From assembly GCA_033557465.1 (NCBI GenBank), contig CM066033.1, positions 1,352,941,834-1,353,005,833 on the forward strand: 64,000 nucleotides of DNA. The letters run 5' to 3'. Each line of letters begins with the position of its first letter. The first letter of the stretch is position 1. The stretch comes from Ichthyophis bannanicus (taxonomy: Eukaryota > Chordata > Amphibia > Gymnophiona > Ichthyophiidae). The translations under genes and the position numbers were made by a program. Shown here one piece after another: positions 42,415 through 52,801 of this stretch. The notes beneath the pieces are model-generated. The model was not told the DNA's origin, searched no databases, and saw nothing but the letters and a program-made list of their open reading frames with translations.

Positions 42415-44085
42415 TATTTATAATTTCCAAACATACTTACAAAGCAAGTAATAAAGAAACAATATAGAAATAAACTATTAGCATACGCTATAAGCAAATC
42501 TTATAGAAATACATCCAGAAACTCACAATCAAATTAACTTACATCTTGGTGAGATATATAAACAAAGAAAAATGGAAAAAACCCTTATAAGGAAACTTAA
42601 AACCGCTGCTCAATGCCCTACTCAATTAAACCCACCATCAATGTTCCCCCTGATTTAGCCCTTGCTTTCTCTTCCTAACAAAAACGTCTCTAACTGCAAA
42701 GAGTCAAGAAAAACATATCTAATTCCCTGAAGTGTAATTAAACACTTACAGGGGTACCACAGGTAAAAAGAAGCCCCAGGGGCCACCACCCTGGGTTTCA
42801 AGGCTAAAAAGGCCCTTCTTCTCATTTGTGTGGCCCTTGAGACATCAGGAAATACCTGAACTTTAGCATCACAAAATAACATATTTTTATTTTTAAAGTA
42901 TTTTTTAAATATCAACACCTTATCTTGATTACTAAATAACATAACCACTAATGTGGTTCTGGTAGAGATATTGTCTTGTATGTCCTCAAGAAATTTTGTT
43001 AAATCAAAATCAGATTGTGATTGTAGGACATCAAATATCCCTGAGGCCTCATCCGACAACCTCCTACCAGTAAAATAGTAACATTTAGAAACCAAAATTG
43101 AATCATAATTAGGATAAAGCAGTATTTCCTTAAAGTATTTATGCAATAAGGTGTCAACAACCTATGACAAGGAAAATTTGGAAACCAAACATTTTTAACC
43201 TTTACTGTATTTTCAAAATACTCTACAAGGTATCACAATACTATCCCTAACAGTAGAAGCATTTACTGCCTGAAAGGATCTCACATTTAAGCACTGAATT
43301 ATACAAGGAGTCCAACTGTTTTTTCACACCTCCCAGCCTAGTCAGTCTCATAAGAGTATTGGCACAGCTGTGAGACAGTGAATACCAGGGTCCTCTCAAT
43401 ACACATCACAACTCTCCAAACATCTGTTAGGGAAATCTGGGATGCCAAGATTTCCTTGCCTCAGCCATAGGAGGAGACCAAGTTACAGCCTTGTAAACGG
43501 GATTCGGTGACTGCGGAGTACTCTGCTGTAAAGGTACTTCACTGAGAGCGGAAGTGGGTGGAGTCACAACTGTCGGGGGAGGAGATGAAGTGCGGTCTGG
43601 AGAGCTTAAAGAAGCTCCCCAAAAGAGGTGAAATCTAAGGAACAGTACCTGGTAAAGGCACTCCTGTCTCCTTAGGCTGCAGGTACTTATCCATCGGGCC
43701 AAGCACTACTCCAGGAGTGGCAATCACTTTCTTCTTGCGTTTCCCCATGAATGAAAACCAGAACAGGCAAACTAACACCTCCCGGTTCTCTTAAGGGGTG
43801 CCTTAGGGATCAGACATGTCCGTTGTGGCACACCCCTTAGGAGCACCTTATGACCACGCACCCAAGGCTGCACGCCTTACAGAAGACCCATTCTTATAGG
43901 GTCTGCAGCTGGTGTCCAGGGGTGTCCTTTGCTATGCCTGCTCCTCCATTCCGATTCTCTGTGTGCGGGCAGGTAGAGACGGCTCTCACCTCTAAGCCCG
44001 TTTCTTCGGCTCCATAACCTGTTAAGGTTGTTGGGCCGCTTGATAAGCATGTGCAGGGGCTGCTCTATAATACGACAGAGTAAGG
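42415..44085 (-). mobile_element. L1/Tx1-like LINE ORF1 region, minus strand
   Basis: From a 5' untranslated region (43750-44085) through ORF1 (43748 down to about 42655) to unplaced AT-rich DNA. No ORF2 is present. Confidence 0.65.
42655..43748 (-). pseudogene. L1/Tx1-like ORF1 protein (nucleic-acid chaperone type)
   Basis: Starts MGKRKKKVIATPGVVLGPMD at 43748, then shifts frame. 42655-43146 encodes the RRM/C-terminal part: RTTLVVMLFSNQDKVLIFKK, VQVFPDVSRATQMRRRAFLA, GASFYLWYPCKCLITL. The pattern 'VFPDV-R-TQ-RR' is typical of L1/Tx1 ORF1. The central coiled-coil region is largely missing. Confidence 0.7.
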
Positions 44086-44319
44086 TGGCCACCTCAGGTG
44101 ACAAAGTTTTGGGGGTGGCAAACAGCCAAGTGGCTGTCGTCTCACTCTGCCTTCAAGATTTAAAATAAATAAATAAATAAAAATCGACTTGACCAGCTAC
44201 TGTTGCCTCTGCTTCTCCCAGGTTGGCAGCAGCAGAATCGACCCCTCCCTCTCCCCCACTGCTGCCCCAGAGCCAAACACACTAGAGCAGCAGTAGCGAA
44301 CTATAACTGAAAAAAAAAC

Positions 44320-44695
44320 CCACCTTAAAAACGCAGGGTTTTCAAGATTCTGGTGCTTCTAAGTCCTTTGCTGGTTCTGCTCCCTCTGACGCGAAAAGCA
44401 TCTTCAGAGGAGGCAGGACCCATCAGAGCTTTAGAAGCATGCCGGAGTTTCCAGAGCCCGCAATTTTACTTTTCAGGTTTTTTTTTTAATTGATAGCTCG
44501 CCATAGCAGCAATAAGTTATCAACTTTGAAAAAAATGGAAAGCAAAATTGTAGGCTCTTGCGACTCCAGCATGCTTCTAATACTCCGATGGGTCCCGCCC
44601 CCTCTGATGCTTTTTGCGTCAGAGGGAGGCGGAACCAGCAAGGATTTAGAAATGCCGGAGTCTTGAAAACACCACACTTTTGCTTTCCTGACGGT
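44320..44695. repeat. Imperfect inverted repeat (hairpin) with spacer
   Basis: Left arm about 44330-44480 (ttctggtgcttctaagtcc, gctccctctgacgcgaaaag) pairs with right arm about 44530-44690 (cttttgcgtcagagggaggc, gatttagaaatgccggagtc). Likely part of a fold-back or hAT-like non-autonomous element. Confidence 0.7.
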
Positions 44696-44699
44696 GGAA

Positions 44700-45012
44700 A
44701 GGTGGCTGGCAGATGCTGGACAATGAGGGGAGGGACAGGAGGGCAAATGCTGGATAACAAGGAGGAGGGACAGGAGGGCAAATGCTGAACAAAGGAGAGA
44801 GGAGGATAAATGCTGGACAGTGGGGGAAGGGACAGGAGGGCAAATGCTGGACAATAGGGGCAGGAGAACAAATGCTAGACAATAGGGGAGGGAGGAGCAG
44901 GAGAACAAATGCTGGACAACCAGGGGGCAGGAGGACAAATGCTGGACAATAGGGGGGGAGGGACAGGAAGACAAATGGTGGACAATGGGGGGGGGGGGGA
45001 GCATGAAGACAT
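44700..45012. repeat. G-rich minisatellite
   Basis: About eight degenerate units of 35-45 bp built on 'aggagggcaaatgctggac' and 'aatgggggagggac'. It lies directly beside the hairpin at 44320-44695, an arrangement also seen inside the hAT element at 58477-61504. Confidence 0.75.
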
Positions 45013-45059
45013 GCTGGACCAGTGCTGGCACTACCCAGTAAGCTGGGTAAGTGTGGTAG

Positions 45060-45580
45060 TGGGACTCTGACGTCAGGAGGGTTCCATCACTATCCACCTG
45101 CCCCCCACTCCCCATTCAGGATGGCCTGCAGAGCACCATTGGCCCAATGGAGGGCCTGCCTGCAGGACATGCTGCTCCCGCAGGCAGAAGGCTGTGATAG
45201 GCCACAATCGCTACTCAGTCTTGTGTCCCTTGGGCGATCTCTCCACTGGGTCGCTGGTGCTCCACAAGTCACCCTGAATGGGGAGTGGAGGTGAGCAGCC
45301 AGCGATGGTGCACTCCTGACGTCTGCTCCTGCGGAAATGCTCTGTTTCTCTAGGCCACAGTAAGGTCTTGCACAATCCCTGCCAATAGGATATGCTGCTC
45401 CCACAGGCAGAAGGGTATGGGAGACAGTGATCATGGCCCAAAGAAGCTGAGTTTGCCCGCGGGAGCAGCATGTCCTGTGGGAAGGGGCTGTGTAAGGCCA
45501 GTTGTGCCCTGCCTCTCTGGGCTGGGATCACGGCTTGCATAGCCCCTGCCTGTGGAACATGCTGCTCCATGGGCAGGCTC
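45060..45580. repeat. Complex inverted-repeat block
   Basis: 45067-45125 (gacgtcaggagggttccatc, cactccccattcaggatggc) inverts at 45270-45322 (ccctgaatggggagtgg, gatggtgcactcctgacgtc). The motif acatgctgctcccgcaggca recurs in both orientations to 45580. No coding support. Confidence 0.65.
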
Positions 45581-45999
45581 TGTCCCTTGTACATACAATG
45601 GGTGGACATGGGGGTCATTAAAGGGAGGAGTGGACATGAGGGGGCATTGGGAGGTGGATGTGGATGGGCACAGAGAGTCAGAAGGGAGATGCTAGGTTAT
45701 AAGGGGGAATAGAGAGGCAACAGGGATCAGATTGAGATGGGGGACTAGGGAGATAGAGATACTGGACATCGAAAGGGACATAGGGAGAAGCAAGGAGGGG
45801 AGATGGAGCGGTGATGTTGGCCAGGGGGTTATAGGGAGACTATGGGAAAATGCTGGACTTAGGGAGGTGGGGACAGAGTGAAGACGCTGGACATGGGGTA
45901 ATAAGGGGAGAAGAAAATGCAGGAGATAGGAGTAATAGGGAGAGAGCTGGGAGAAGATGGACATGGGGTAAAGGATGAGCTGGGGTTTCTAGTCCCACA

Positions 46000-46205
46000 G
46001 GTGCTCCTTGTGGCCTTGGGCAAGCCACCTAACCTCCGTTGCCTCGGGCAAGCCACCTAACCTCCGTTGCCTCAGGTACAAAAACATAGATTGTGAGCCC
46101 TTTGGGGACAAGGGAAAAAAATATATATATACACATACATACCTGACTGTACTCCCCTTTTACTGGTAGAAAAGCGGTATTTAAGCCTAGTTAAATAAAT
46201 GGATT
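46000..46205 (+). mobile_element. SINE/L2-tail fragment
   Basis: ccttgggcaagccacctaac occurs twice in tandem, then attgtgagccctttggggac and gcggtatttaagcctagtta, an L2-like tail. Confidence 0.6.
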
Positions 46206-46900
46206 GAGAAAGAGATGGAGAGATGCTGGACATGGGAGTAATAGGGAGGGGATGGTATGGTATGGAGAGGGGGATAGGAAGGGAGAGGGCAGAAATGGAA
46301 GAAAAGAGAAAGCGGAGGTACTGGATGGAGGGAAAAAGAGAGCCAGAGAGAGAGACACTGGGGGTGAGAGATGTTAGACATGGAGGGGAAGAGAGAGTGA
46401 GCAAAATACTAGGAAATAATGGACCAGGGAAGAAGAACTGGGGCATGGAAGGACTGGGGTGGAGTTTGAAAAGCAGTAGGTAGAAGGCGTAAAAAAGAGG
46501 GCGATTGAGAACTGGATAGGAAGGAGTAGTGAAATCTGGGTGGACAGAGAAATAAATGGAAGAAAGCTAAAAGGAAAAATATCAATATCCAAGATAGAAG
46601 GAAGCGAAGAAAACAAAAGGAGAGACTAGAAATGGCAGATGGACTAGAGAGCTAAGAGAAGACAGAAGAAAGCAAAAGCTTCAGATCAGGACCAGCATGA
46701 TCAGAGAATAAAATGGTCAGACAACAAAGGTAGAAAAATAATTTTATTTTTAATTTAGTGATTGAACTTTGCACAATATTTATATCTTACACAATTTGGG
46801 GAACTGCATCTCTTTTATTTCTCTGGTGTTGCTCCTCATGTAGAGTCTGGCTTTTTGGAGTTTTAGTTTAATTTTTATCTACACATTTTTATTTTTAATT
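46206..46900. other. Purine-rich unassigned interval
   Basis: 45640-46720 is strongly purine-biased (ggagagagat-like) on the plus strand with no stable repeat unit. Long pyrimidine-rich minus frames here are compositional artefacts. 46720-46900 is AT-rich. Confidence 0.5.
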
Positions 46901-47065
46901 TAGGTTGTGGCCACTTATTCTGTACTTGGTGAAGGTCTGTATTCTGAGTGTGCGACTGAGGACAGGCATGGAGTTTGTACATAGGAATCTGTACTGTAGT
47001 AATTTGACTTGTTCAACACAATCCAGTCCAGCCTTTGAATTCATGGCTACCAGGATTAGTTTTTC

Positions 47066-47216
47066 GAACAACAAGCAGGAAGTCAGTCCTCACATATGGG
47101 TGACATCAGCGCCGACTGAACCCTCGCGGAAGCAACGCCCCAGCTTTCAAAAAAGCCTTTGGGAGATGCACCATTCATGCGTGGTCCCCTTCCCACTCAA
47201 AGGGACTTCCAGATTC
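47066..47216 (+). repeat. Solo DIRS left terminus (DIRS F)
   Basis: acaagcaggaagtcagtcct, catatgggtgacatcagcgc, cagctttcaaaaaagcctttgggagatgcacc: closest to the DIRS C left terminus. No internal DIRS sequence follows. Confidence 0.8.
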
Positions 47217-47234
47217 TGGGAGAGAAACTCAAAA

Positions 47235-47795
47235 CCATTGTTAACATTATAGCAGTCTAAGAAGTTTTATCTGTTCTTGATAAGGGGACAGAAAGGCTGC
47301 AACCCATAATCAACTTTAATACATGGTTTCAAACCTGGTGCAAACAAGAAGGATTTAGATATATAGGCGACTGGGGAAATAGATGGAACAACAAGAGGCT
47401 ATACTGTACTGATGGACTACATCTCTCTGTCGCAGGGAAAAGGATCCTAAATGAAAAATTCAGGCATTATGTGGACAGGCAATTTAAATTAGGGAAAGGG
47501 GTTGACGGATGGAGATGAACAAGTCCAGGATATCACTCCCAGCAAAAACATAATAACATTGGAAACAGCCACACTATTAACCCACACATCAGTGGCAAGA
47601 GGGAAGAGGCACGTAGAACAAAATCCATGCAAAATAGAGGTAAGCCAGTCGTCAAATGCTGGAAAGCAGTGAGCACAAATGCTTGAAGCCTAGCCAACAA
47701 AATTCCTGACCTGGAAGCCCTAATGGTGGAAATGGACTTGGGATATTGTGGCCATTACAGAAAACTGTTTTGAGTCACATGAATGGGATACAGCC
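47235..47795 (+). pseudogene. CR1 ORF1 end and ORF2 start
   Basis: The plus reading gives FNTWFQTWCKQEGFRYIGDW, CTDGLHLSVAGKRIL (esterase-like DGLHL), then AVSTNA*SLANKIPDLEALM and the beginning of the endonuclease. This is the same gene junction as at 8112. It stops at the RTE fragment. Confidence 0.72.
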
Positions 47796-47799
47796 ATGT

Positions 47800-48480
47800 T
47801 GTGCTATTAAGTGCCATTGAGTCTGTGTTGACACATGGCAACCCTCTGGATAGTTGTCCTAAATTGTGTTCGGTCTTCAGTCATTGTTGACAGACTGGCA
47901 CCCATAGTTGCTGCTGTTGTATCAATCCATCTCATTGCTGGCCTTCCTCTTTTGCGTTGATCTTCTACCTTACCACGCATGATGTCTTTCTCTAATTATC
48001 TCTCTCTTCGCATGATGTGTCCAAAGTATGAAAGTCAAAATCTTGTCGTCTGAGTTTTTAAAGAAAGCTTAGGTTTGATCTTCTCTAGTACTGACTATTT
48101 GTTCTTCGGGCGGTCCGTGGTATACGCAGTATTAATCGCCAGCACCATAATTCAAAGGCATCAATTTTCTTCCTGTCTATCTTTTTCACTGTCCAACTTT
48201 CGCATCCATATGATGATATTGAAAATACCATGGCTTGAACAAGTCGAATCTTTGTATGGAGAGAGACATCTCTGCTCTTGTGAAACTTGTCTAGGTCTTT
48301 CATAGCCATTCTGCCAAGAGCAGTGCATCGTCCAATTTCTTGACTGCTTGTTGCTTCTTTATTAATAGTTGATCCAAGTAGCTTAAAATTGTCCACTATT
48401 TCAATTTCTTCTCCATCAACGATGAGCTTATTGATTTTTGCCAGTTGTCATGATCTTTGTCTTCTTTACATTAAGGTGCA
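47800..48480 (-). mobile_element. RTE/BovB-type LINE 3' fragment
   Basis: The minus frame 48085-48396 reads LGSTINKEATSSQEIGRCTA, SRDVSLHTKIRLVQAMVFSI and YGCESWTVKKIDRKKIDAFE, then LWCWRLILRIPRTARRT, a distinctive RTE C-terminal sequence. The 3' tail (tgccattgagtctgtgttg, acatggcaaccctctgga) lies at 47805-47870. Confidence 0.82.
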
Positions 48481-48639
48481 GGCCTATTTTAAGACTGTTC
48501 CTTGATCTTGAGAAGCAAATGTTTCAGTGGAGGAAATGCAAGATGTTTGCCATCTCATCCCTTGCCTCTGGTAGCAGATTGCCTTGAGCCACCTGTGAGC
48601 ATGTGGTTGTTAGGGACGCCGCTTAGGCCTCGCTTGAGA

Positions 48640-49017
48640 GGTTTTCCTTATGCCTCACTGGCCATACTCCTCCACCTCCCAACCTGCTTCTCTCCTCCAT
48701 GTTATTGTCTGTTTCTCATGATACTGGCTCGGAGTCCTTTATTTATCCCCTGTATTCGATGCCAAAGCTGGTATTTTTACCTGATTCGGACAAGGCTCAA
48801 TCCAGGTCATCACAAATACAAGATGTAACTTTAAAAGATTTGTGGCAAGTTATACCTGGGATTGATGTAAAACTCTCAAATGCTGTTTCTTTGTTGTGTC
48901 TCTTTTCATAAGAGTCTGTAAAGAAATTGCAAGACATTGAGAATGGGTTACAGGGTTAAAACTACACAGCATTTAGATACTAATTTGCAAAATCTACAGA
49001 GGACCAGTACCTCTGCT
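48640..49017 (+). pseudogene. L1/Tx1-like ORF1, N-terminal half
   Basis: 48700-48911 includes DVTLKDLWQVIPGIDVKLSN, then KKLQDIENGLQG: the start of the ORF1 coiled coil. It continues at 56666 after the Penelope insertion (14-bp duplication). Confidence 0.6.
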
Positions 49018-49031
49018 ATTAAAGATTCTTT
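49018..49031 (+). repeat. Target-site duplication, left copy (14 bp)
   Basis: attaaagattcttt, repeated at 56666-56679. Confidence 0.85.
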
Positions 49032-49683
49032 ATGAAAAAAGCTTCACTGATAAAGTCCCCTACCAAACAAAAATTAATTCTTTGTCAGAGCATACCGAGG
49101 GAGGATAGAAACTAATCTTCATCCACACCAGACGGTAGACTTCTTTTATTCATAAATAGGTTCACCACCCTATGAGTAGTTTAACTAAAAACGCCACTTA
49201 TCTGAAACTGAGATCAGTTGAAACAAAGGTCGTATTCACCGCTGCCATTCATTTAAAAGTTGAAACACACGACGTGCACGTTTCGGGAATTGCTCCCCAT
49301 CTCAAGTGCCTTGCCCAGCCATAGTAATGTGCAACTGTGACAAAACGCCGTCCCGCGGTCTGTAAAAGGACCCTACCTTCATATGATTGGCTGAATCAAA
49401 ATGCTTGTTAAGGAGAACCCCCCAATGAGATCAGGAAACACCCCACAGACAAGGGAATCCCTGTTTTCATTGGTTCAACACAGAAAAACTCATGACATCC
49501 ACCACATGATCACAAAAGGCTAATCCAATCAATCTCCTGATTGAGGCCATTGGGATGCATGGTATTGAGGATGAATATACAACGTTGCTCAAGCCATTGA
49601 AGTCTGTAGATCCTATCTCCGCCCCGCAGATCAAACGGGGCCTGATCCACCACCGTCCAATGTAAGTCCTCAAATGAATGATG

Positions 49684-49951
49684 TTTTTAATGTATATAAT
49701 ATGTTTTTAATGTATATAATATTAATGTATATAAAATGTAAATAGTTTTGACAATTAATGCACAGTTATTTGTATAAAGTTACAATGTTAAAAATCTCTG
49801 TTAATAACTATTATCTGTATAAAGTTAAAAAATCTCTGTTCCATGTAATGTATACACTAGTATACAGATTTGTTTACTTGTTCCATGTAAACCGCCCCTG
49901 ATCTCTGGAAGGGGCGGTATAGAAGAAATAGATAAATAAATAAATAAATAA
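49684..49951 (+). mobile_element. L2 3' end nested in Penelope element
   Basis: Ends with atgtaaaccgcccctgatct, a hairpin ggaaggggcggtatagaag and (aaat)n. It splits the C-terminal GIY-YIG region. Confidence 0.75.
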
Positions 49952-49959
49952 AATAGACA

Positions 49960-51490
49960 AACAATGGTCCACCATAGGTGCTGATTGAATCTTCTGACGT
50001 AAACGGGAGGCATGTTCGCCAAGTCTTTTTTTAATTGGGCGAAATCGTCCTACCCACATACAACAGATTACACAGGCAATATAAAATGTAGACTACAAAA
50101 GAAGATGAGCAAGTTGTTGTCCACCGACGTGTATATATCTGAGCAGTAGTTGGATGTTGCCAAGTCACCCCCGAAATCGTTGCAGAACAATAAATACAGT
50201 TATTACAAGGTCCATGACCCATTGCAGTCTGCAACTGGACTATCGGTCTGTCAATCGGCGGTGTGGATTTGACCAAATAATCACGTAGATTAGAGCCTCT
50301 AGAGAAGGCAATCATCAAAATTTTGTCAAAACATGAGTGCAATCGCAAAATTGGCCAATGACTGTGAAGAATCCGCACAATTTCTGAACTACGATCGGTA
50401 TATGGTGTAACTCCCACTACAGATTCAGGGGGTTGCGATGTTGCTGCCAGAAATTCTTCGTCCACCAGCCATTCGCACTGCACATGAAAAGCTCGACGAT
50501 AGGCTCTATCTATCACTTGAATAGGATATCCCCTATTAAGGAGTCGATGTTTTAAATCGAGAGCATGACACTTAAATCCACTCAAAGAGCAACATAAACG
50601 ACACAATCGCAGGAATTGGCCAAATGGTAATCCCCTATGAAGGGGACCTGGGTGAAAGCTCCGATAGCCTAACAAGCTATTGCGTTGTACCGGTTTCCTA
50701 AAAAGAGTAGTCTTTAGCTCTCCCGCATCGATAAAAACGATCATATCCAGGAATTCAATCTTCTGCGGATCTACATGTTCTGTAAATTTAATATTAGGTT
50801 TGAGAGAATTGAGCCAACTAATGAAATGCTGGAGTGATTCCAAATCAGATGCCCAAATGAAAAAGATATCATCTAAAAACCTTTTCCACCCTAGTACATG
50901 AGTGAAATAGGGAGACCCAAATATATATTAGTTTTCCATATCAGCCATATATAGCGTGGCAATAGAGGGTGCTACGGTGGCTCCCATTGCAATACCGAAA
51001 TTTAGAGCATACCTTCAGACAAGAAATAATTCGTTGTCAATACTAATCCAATAAGTTGTAGTAAAAACGACTTAGGAAGTCTAGTTGGAGCAAAACTAAA
51101 CAAAGTCTGTAACATCTCAATGGCTTCCATTTGATCAATGCTTGTATTTAAGGCCACAACAGCTAAGGTCACCAAAAAAAACGCATGCATAGGCAGTAGA
51201 ATTGAAGCAAGCTGTTGTAAAAAAATGTGTGGAATCACGGATGAATGAAGGAACCAGACAAGCTTCCTGCTTTAGAAACACATCGCAAAATTTAGACAGC
51301 GGCTCCAAAACCGAACCACGACAAGAAACAATAGGTCTACCTGGGGGAGATCATAGCGATTTGTGAACTTTTGGAACCATATACAAGATTGGAACCCTCG
51401 GGTATGGCACCAATAAAAATGTATACTCTTTTTGAGTAATCCAGCCGTTGTCCAAACCAATCCCCACAATATCCTTAATAACATGAATCA
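49960..51490 (-). pseudogene. Penelope reverse transcriptase and GIY-YIG endonuclease
   Basis: Minus reading: PRVPILYMVPKVHK-like entry (51272-51484), SFIRDSTHFLQQL, then AMGATVAPSIATLYMADMEN, the catalytic KRFLDDIFFIW near 50870, and KIEFLDMIVF with FRKPVQRNSLLGYRSFHPGP (50031-50843, 270 open codons). The CxxCxxC-like GPCNNCIYCS segment and VVYILYCLCNLLYVGRT (GIY-YIG start) follow. The N-terminus is missing and frames shift at about 51000 and 50850. Confidence 0.83.
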
Positions 51491-51499
51491 AATCTGCTG

Positions 51500-51683
51500 T
51501 ATTCATTCATTTGAGGACTTACATTGGACAGTGGTGGATCAGGCCCTGTTTGATCTGCGGGGCGGAGATAGGATCTACAGACTTCAATGGCTTGAGCAAC
51601 GTTGTATATTCATCCTCAATACCATGCATCCCAATGGCCTCAATCGAGAGATTGATTGGATTAGCCTTTTGTGATCATGTGGT
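51500..51683 (+). repeat. Plus-strand inverted copy of Penelope 3' coding end
   Basis: Encodes LHWTVVDQALFDLRGGDRIY, RLQWLEQRCIFILNTMHPNG and NREIDWISLL, the Penelope C-terminus (LEQRxIF is typical). It matches the inverse of 49490-49680. Confidence 0.82.
51677..51683 (+). repeat. L2 target-site duplication, left (7 bp)
   Basis: atgtggt, repeated at 56151-56157. Joining the flanks restores the Penelope sequence (tgatcatgtggtggatgtc in the intact inverted copy). Confidence 0.82.
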
Positions 51684-52090
51684 TTAAGCCCTGCACATCT
51701 CCCCGGAGGGAGCGTGCTGTCAGCCAACTCGGGCCACCGCAGACGTTCCAGCCTGCTCCTCCTGCCCAAACGCGGCAGCTCAGCCCGTTTAAAAGAAGAA
51801 CGTCAAAGGGCGGACCTGCGCCTTGCAGACCCGCGCCTGAGGGCATCGCCGGAGGGCCCTTTGGCGTGGCCCTTAGGCAGTGGCACACACGTGAGCACCA
51901 AGACCACATTTACACATCGGCATCACTTCAGCAGATCAGCAGCTTGAGCTCCCCTCGGTCGAGCTCGCCCCCTCTCAACAGCCCTGTCTCTCCTCAAACG
52001 TTCTACTGCCAGCACAGCCTTCCTCACCACCAGAGCAACAGAGCGTAAGAACTGGATACAAGACGAATAACTCAGAGGACCTAAGGTACA
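51684..52090 (+). promoter_or_regulatory. GC-rich 5' region of L2, likely internal promoter
   Basis: CpG-containing DNA at the 5' end of an apparently full-length LINE, where an internal promoter is expected. A 125-codon Pro/Ser-rich frame (to 52048) begins in the flank and is not convincing as ORF1. Confidence 0.4.
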
Positions 52091-52103
52091 AACTAGCCGA
52101 CAC

Positions 52104-52690
52104 ATGGTGCCCACCTATCTGAATTACTATACCTCATTGCTATACCTGAATTGCTACACGTCATTGCTACACTGTATTGTTGCACTATATTGCTACCCCT
52201 CATCGCTACACCTTAATTGCTATACTGCATTGCCACACTATATTGCTGCACTACTAAACTGCTACACCTCATTGCTACACTGTATTGATACATTATATTG
52301 CTGCACTGTATTGCTATACCGAATTGCTATACTGCATTGCCACACTATATTGCTGCACTACTAAACTGCTATACCTCATTGCTACACTGTATTGATACAT
52401 TATATCGCTGCACTGTATTGCTAGACCGAATTGATATACCTCATTGCCACACTGTATTGATACATTATATCGCTGCACTGTATTGCTAGACCGAATTGAT
52501 ATACCTCATTGCCACACTGTATTGATACACTATATTGCTGCACTGTATTGCTATACCGAATTGATATACCTCATTGCCACACTGTATTGACACATTATAT
52601 TGCTGCACTGTATTGCTATACCGAATTGATATACCTCATTACCACACTATATTGCTATACTATATTGCTACACTGTACTGCTCTACTGAA
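52104..52690 (+). repeat. ~65-bp minisatellite in L2 5' UTR
   Basis: Roughly eight to nine units related to ttgctgcactgtattgctat followed by accgaattgatatacctcat. Stop-free frames across it are a by-product of the repeat. Confidence 0.8.
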
Positions 52691-52801
52691 TCACTACTTT
52701 GAAGTGCTAAACACCTCCACTAACACAACACAGCACTAGAAAAACACATGCAACATCACAAAACACCAGTAACCTAGAAACGTCTCATTCCGGAAACATA
52801 A

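Noticed and set aside
44473..45115. Long Pro/Ser/Cys-rich minus frames (up to 209 codons)
   Set aside because: Translations of the G-rich minisatellite and hairpin.
52104..52739. Repetitive Tyr/Cys/Leu-rich frames upstream of the L2 ORF
   Set aside because: Stop-free only because the ~65-bp minisatellite unit lacks stops in that frame.
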